The notes under the pieces are model-generated. The model saw nothing but the letters and a program-made list of their open reading frames with translations, had not been told where the DNA came from and made no database searches. From Muribaculaceae bacterium (lineage in GTDB: Bacteria > Bacteroidota > Bacteroidia > Bacteroidales > Muribaculaceae), in NCBI GenBank assembly GCA_009775265.1, contig VSPG01000050.1, positions 1-13,621 on the forward strand: a stretch of 13,621 nucleotides of DNA, written 5' to 3'. The position numbers were made by a program, and so were the translations under genes. Numbering within the stretch: the first letter of the stretch is position 1; the number at the start of each line of letters is the position of its first letter. Shown piece after piece: positions 13,514-13,621 of this stretch.

Positions 13514-13621
13514 CGCTATTTAGAGGTTGTTTAATAATCATTGCTAACGACAGGGTGGTGTATTTTATGTTAAGGTGCAGTTTATGAGGAGGGAGCAATG
13601 GGGTTCCATTGTGACCGACGA
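13514..13621. other. Right-edge segment, gene end or element edge, unresolved
   Basis: The segment turns AT-rich compared with the genes to the left. The leftward terminator just before it implies a minus-strand gene ending nearby. Two minus-strand frames that are open at the window edge stop at 13582-13584 (ending QWNPIAPSS) and 13565-13567 (ending INCTLT), and either could be that gene's C terminus. On the plus strand a short frame open to the edge begins with ATG at 13584 (MRREQWGSIVTD). The stretch GAGGTTGTTTAATAA (13523-13537) resembles the ends of some Bacteroidota insertion sequences, from memory only. None of these can be decided within the window. Confidence 0.25.

Noticed and set aside
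13256..13534. 92-codon plus-strand open frame after pnp
   Set aside because: It starts inside the pnp terminator, spans the second hairpin, has no promoter box and no recognisable protein character.
13332..13598. 88-codon minus-strand open frame at the right end
   Set aside because: It would have to be transcribed straight through the leftward terminator at 13480-13513, and its composition is not protein-like.
1..13621. CRISPR array, toxin-antitoxin pair, phage or defence system
   Set aside because: No regularly spaced repeats, integrase, restriction or nuclease genes are visible. All well-supported genes except one are standard housekeeping families.

Overview
The window looks like chromosomal DNA from a GC-rich member of the Bacteroidota, probably order Bacteroidales; a Muribaculaceae-like gut lineage is my guess. 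The main evidence is four promoters of the Bacteroidota type (TTTG, then 20 nt, then TAnnTTTG or a close variant), start codons without Shine-Dalgarno sequences, and proteins (AroA, ArgS, MATE, PNPase) that read as Bacteroidales-type. Everything I can identify is core metabolism or maintenance. I see no CRISPR array, toxin-antitoxin pair, phage gene or complete insertion sequence, and no convincing new multi-gene system.

Left part (1-5316). A leftward tRNA-Lys(TTT) gene sits at the edge and is driven by its own promoter. Rightward come manC (GDP-mannose synthesis), an intrinsic terminator, then argS, a Bax inhibitor-1 family membrane protein and a MATE exporter. The last three look like one operon: the gap after argS is 39 nt and the MATE gene starts with GTG inside the end of the previous gene.

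Middle part (5322-10831). A leftward run of five genes, read from right to left, holds patB/malY (PLP-dependent C-S lyase), aroA (EPSP synthase), a small unrecognised membrane-anchored protein with a CCxxHxxC cluster, an ABC-3 family metal permease and recQ. Two of its junctions are ATGA stop/start overlaps. Its 3' end meets the MATE gene with only 5 nt between the two stop codons.

Right part (10832-13621). A 154-bp divergent region carries two back-to-back promoters, one for the patB operon and one for pnp (polynucleotide phosphorylase), with -33 boxes only 5 bp apart. pnp ends at a perfect 30-bp palindromic terminator. The last 350 nt hold no gene I can support. They contain a structured stretch between two facing terminators and perhaps the edge of another gene or mobile element.

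The observations most worth following are the unrecognised protein and the AACAT half-sites just upstream of the metal permease, the alanine at the glyphosate-determining glycine position of AroA, and the back-to-back promoters.
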